DNA from: an uncultured Pelagibacteraceae bacterium
GTDB taxonomy: Bacteria > Pseudomonadota > Alphaproteobacteria > Pelagibacterales > Pelagibacteraceae
Length of the DNA stretch: 64,000 nt
Reading direction: 5' to 3'
Assembly (NCBI GenBank): GCA_902566365.1
Contig: CACFIH010000005.1
Coordinates: forward strand, 1-64,000
Below the pieces are notes generated by a model that saw only the letters and a program-made list of their open reading frames with translations, ran no database searches and was not told the DNA's origin. Numbering within the stretch: the first letter of the stretch is position 1; each line of letters starts with the position of its first letter. Shown here piece by piece: positions 63,794 to 64,000 of the stretch. The translations under genes were made by a program, and so were the position numbers.

Positions 63794-64000
63794 CTAACTA
63801 GGGTTTTTTTTTAAGTATTCAATATATTTCAAAACTTCTTCAAATTTTTCATCAGGAATATCTTTGTAACTTGTGTTAAATTTTTCTTTAATACATAAAG
63901 CTACATGTGCATAAGGATTTCTTCCTTTAGGATGATTTGAGTGATCTGGCAATCGTCCTTTTAAATAATCGCCAGCTTCCTGAATAATTTTCCAGAGTTT
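63794..64000 (-). CDS. partial conserved hypothetical protein, C-terminal 68 residues
   Basis: The gene enters from the right edge. The visible end reads LPDHSNHPKGRNPYAHVALC, then IKEKFNTSYKDIPDEKFEEV and KYIEYLKKNPS. The SYKDIP-x-x-x-FEEV pattern resembles the C-terminal end of ORF6C-like helical domains, in which it pairs with a nucleic-acid-binding N terminus; I hold that weakly. Stop is 3 bases from the amidinotransferase stop, tail-to-tail. Without the N terminus the function is unknown. Confidence 0.75.
   Translation of the reverse strand, partial: KLWKIIQEAGDYLKGRLPDHSNHPKGRNPYAHVALCIKEKFNTSYKDIPDEKFEEVLKYIEYLKKNPS

Noticed and set aside
1-64000. CRISPR arrays, insertion sequences or phage genes
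   Set aside because: I saw no spaced direct repeats, transposase or integrase-like protein. The tRNA-Leu at 3.8 kb has no integrase or duplicated end beside it.

Overview
The window looks like a stretch of a SAR11 (Candidatus Pelagibacter-like, Alphaproteobacteria) chromosome. It is very AT-rich. Genes are packed with overlaps or a few bases between them, and almost no non-coding DNA remains; the longest gaps are about 216 and 190 bases. Several marks are typical of this lineage: a blue-tuned proteorhodopsin beside a ferredoxin and ferredoxin reductase, a tandem glycine riboswitch ahead of gcvTHP, a TRAP transporter, and a molybdenum formate dehydrogenase cluster. The assignment rests on gene content and style, not on a marker gene comparison.

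Layout. 0-9 kb: fumC, an NTP pyrophosphohydrolase, NAD synthesis (nadC, nadA), tRNA-Leu(GAG), a methyltransferase, ygfZ, pyrC, an SMR transporter and prpE. 9-12 kb: proteorhodopsin with a structured leader and its own terminator, then ferredoxin, its reductase and a GST. 12-16 kb: dksA with two tiny overlapping membrane ORFs, then two glycosyltransferases and a secreted polysaccharide-lyase-like protein. 16-22 kb: umuDC with an apparent SOS box, small unknown genes, a glycerate-kinase-like P-loop protein, a TolC-family protein, and recA with a second SOS-like box. 22-33 kb: alaS, icd, psd-pssA, rlmE, a guaB without CBS domains, guaA and panB. 33-40 kb: a TRAP transporter next to 5-oxoprolinase genes (pxpA, divergent pxpBC). 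40-45 kb: glycine riboswitch and gcvTHP. 45-51 kb: a lipid-modification cluster (FAD oxidoreductase, DUF1365, cfa, DUF3833, SDR), tspO and a sarcosine-oxidase-like enzyme. 51-60.5 kb: selO, formate dehydrogenase (fdhA, fused fdhB), fdhD, an HPP membrane protein, a NifU-like protein, mobA and moeA. 60.5-64 kb: an EamA transporter, a creatinase and a glycine amidinotransferase, then a partial gene.

How they work together. One- and two-carbon nitrogen metabolism recurs. The glycine cleavage system makes C1 units, formate dehydrogenase oxidises C1 to CO2, and the creatinase-amidinotransferase pair plus the sarcosine-oxidase-like enzyme could feed sarcosine or glycine into that flow. Proteorhodopsin and the cfa/DUF1365 cluster point to a sunlit, oxidising habitat. 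The observation most worth testing is the EamA-creatinase-amidinotransferase operon as a guanidino-compound salvage module. Next are the SOS boxes, the dksA-linked microproteins and the cfa cluster.
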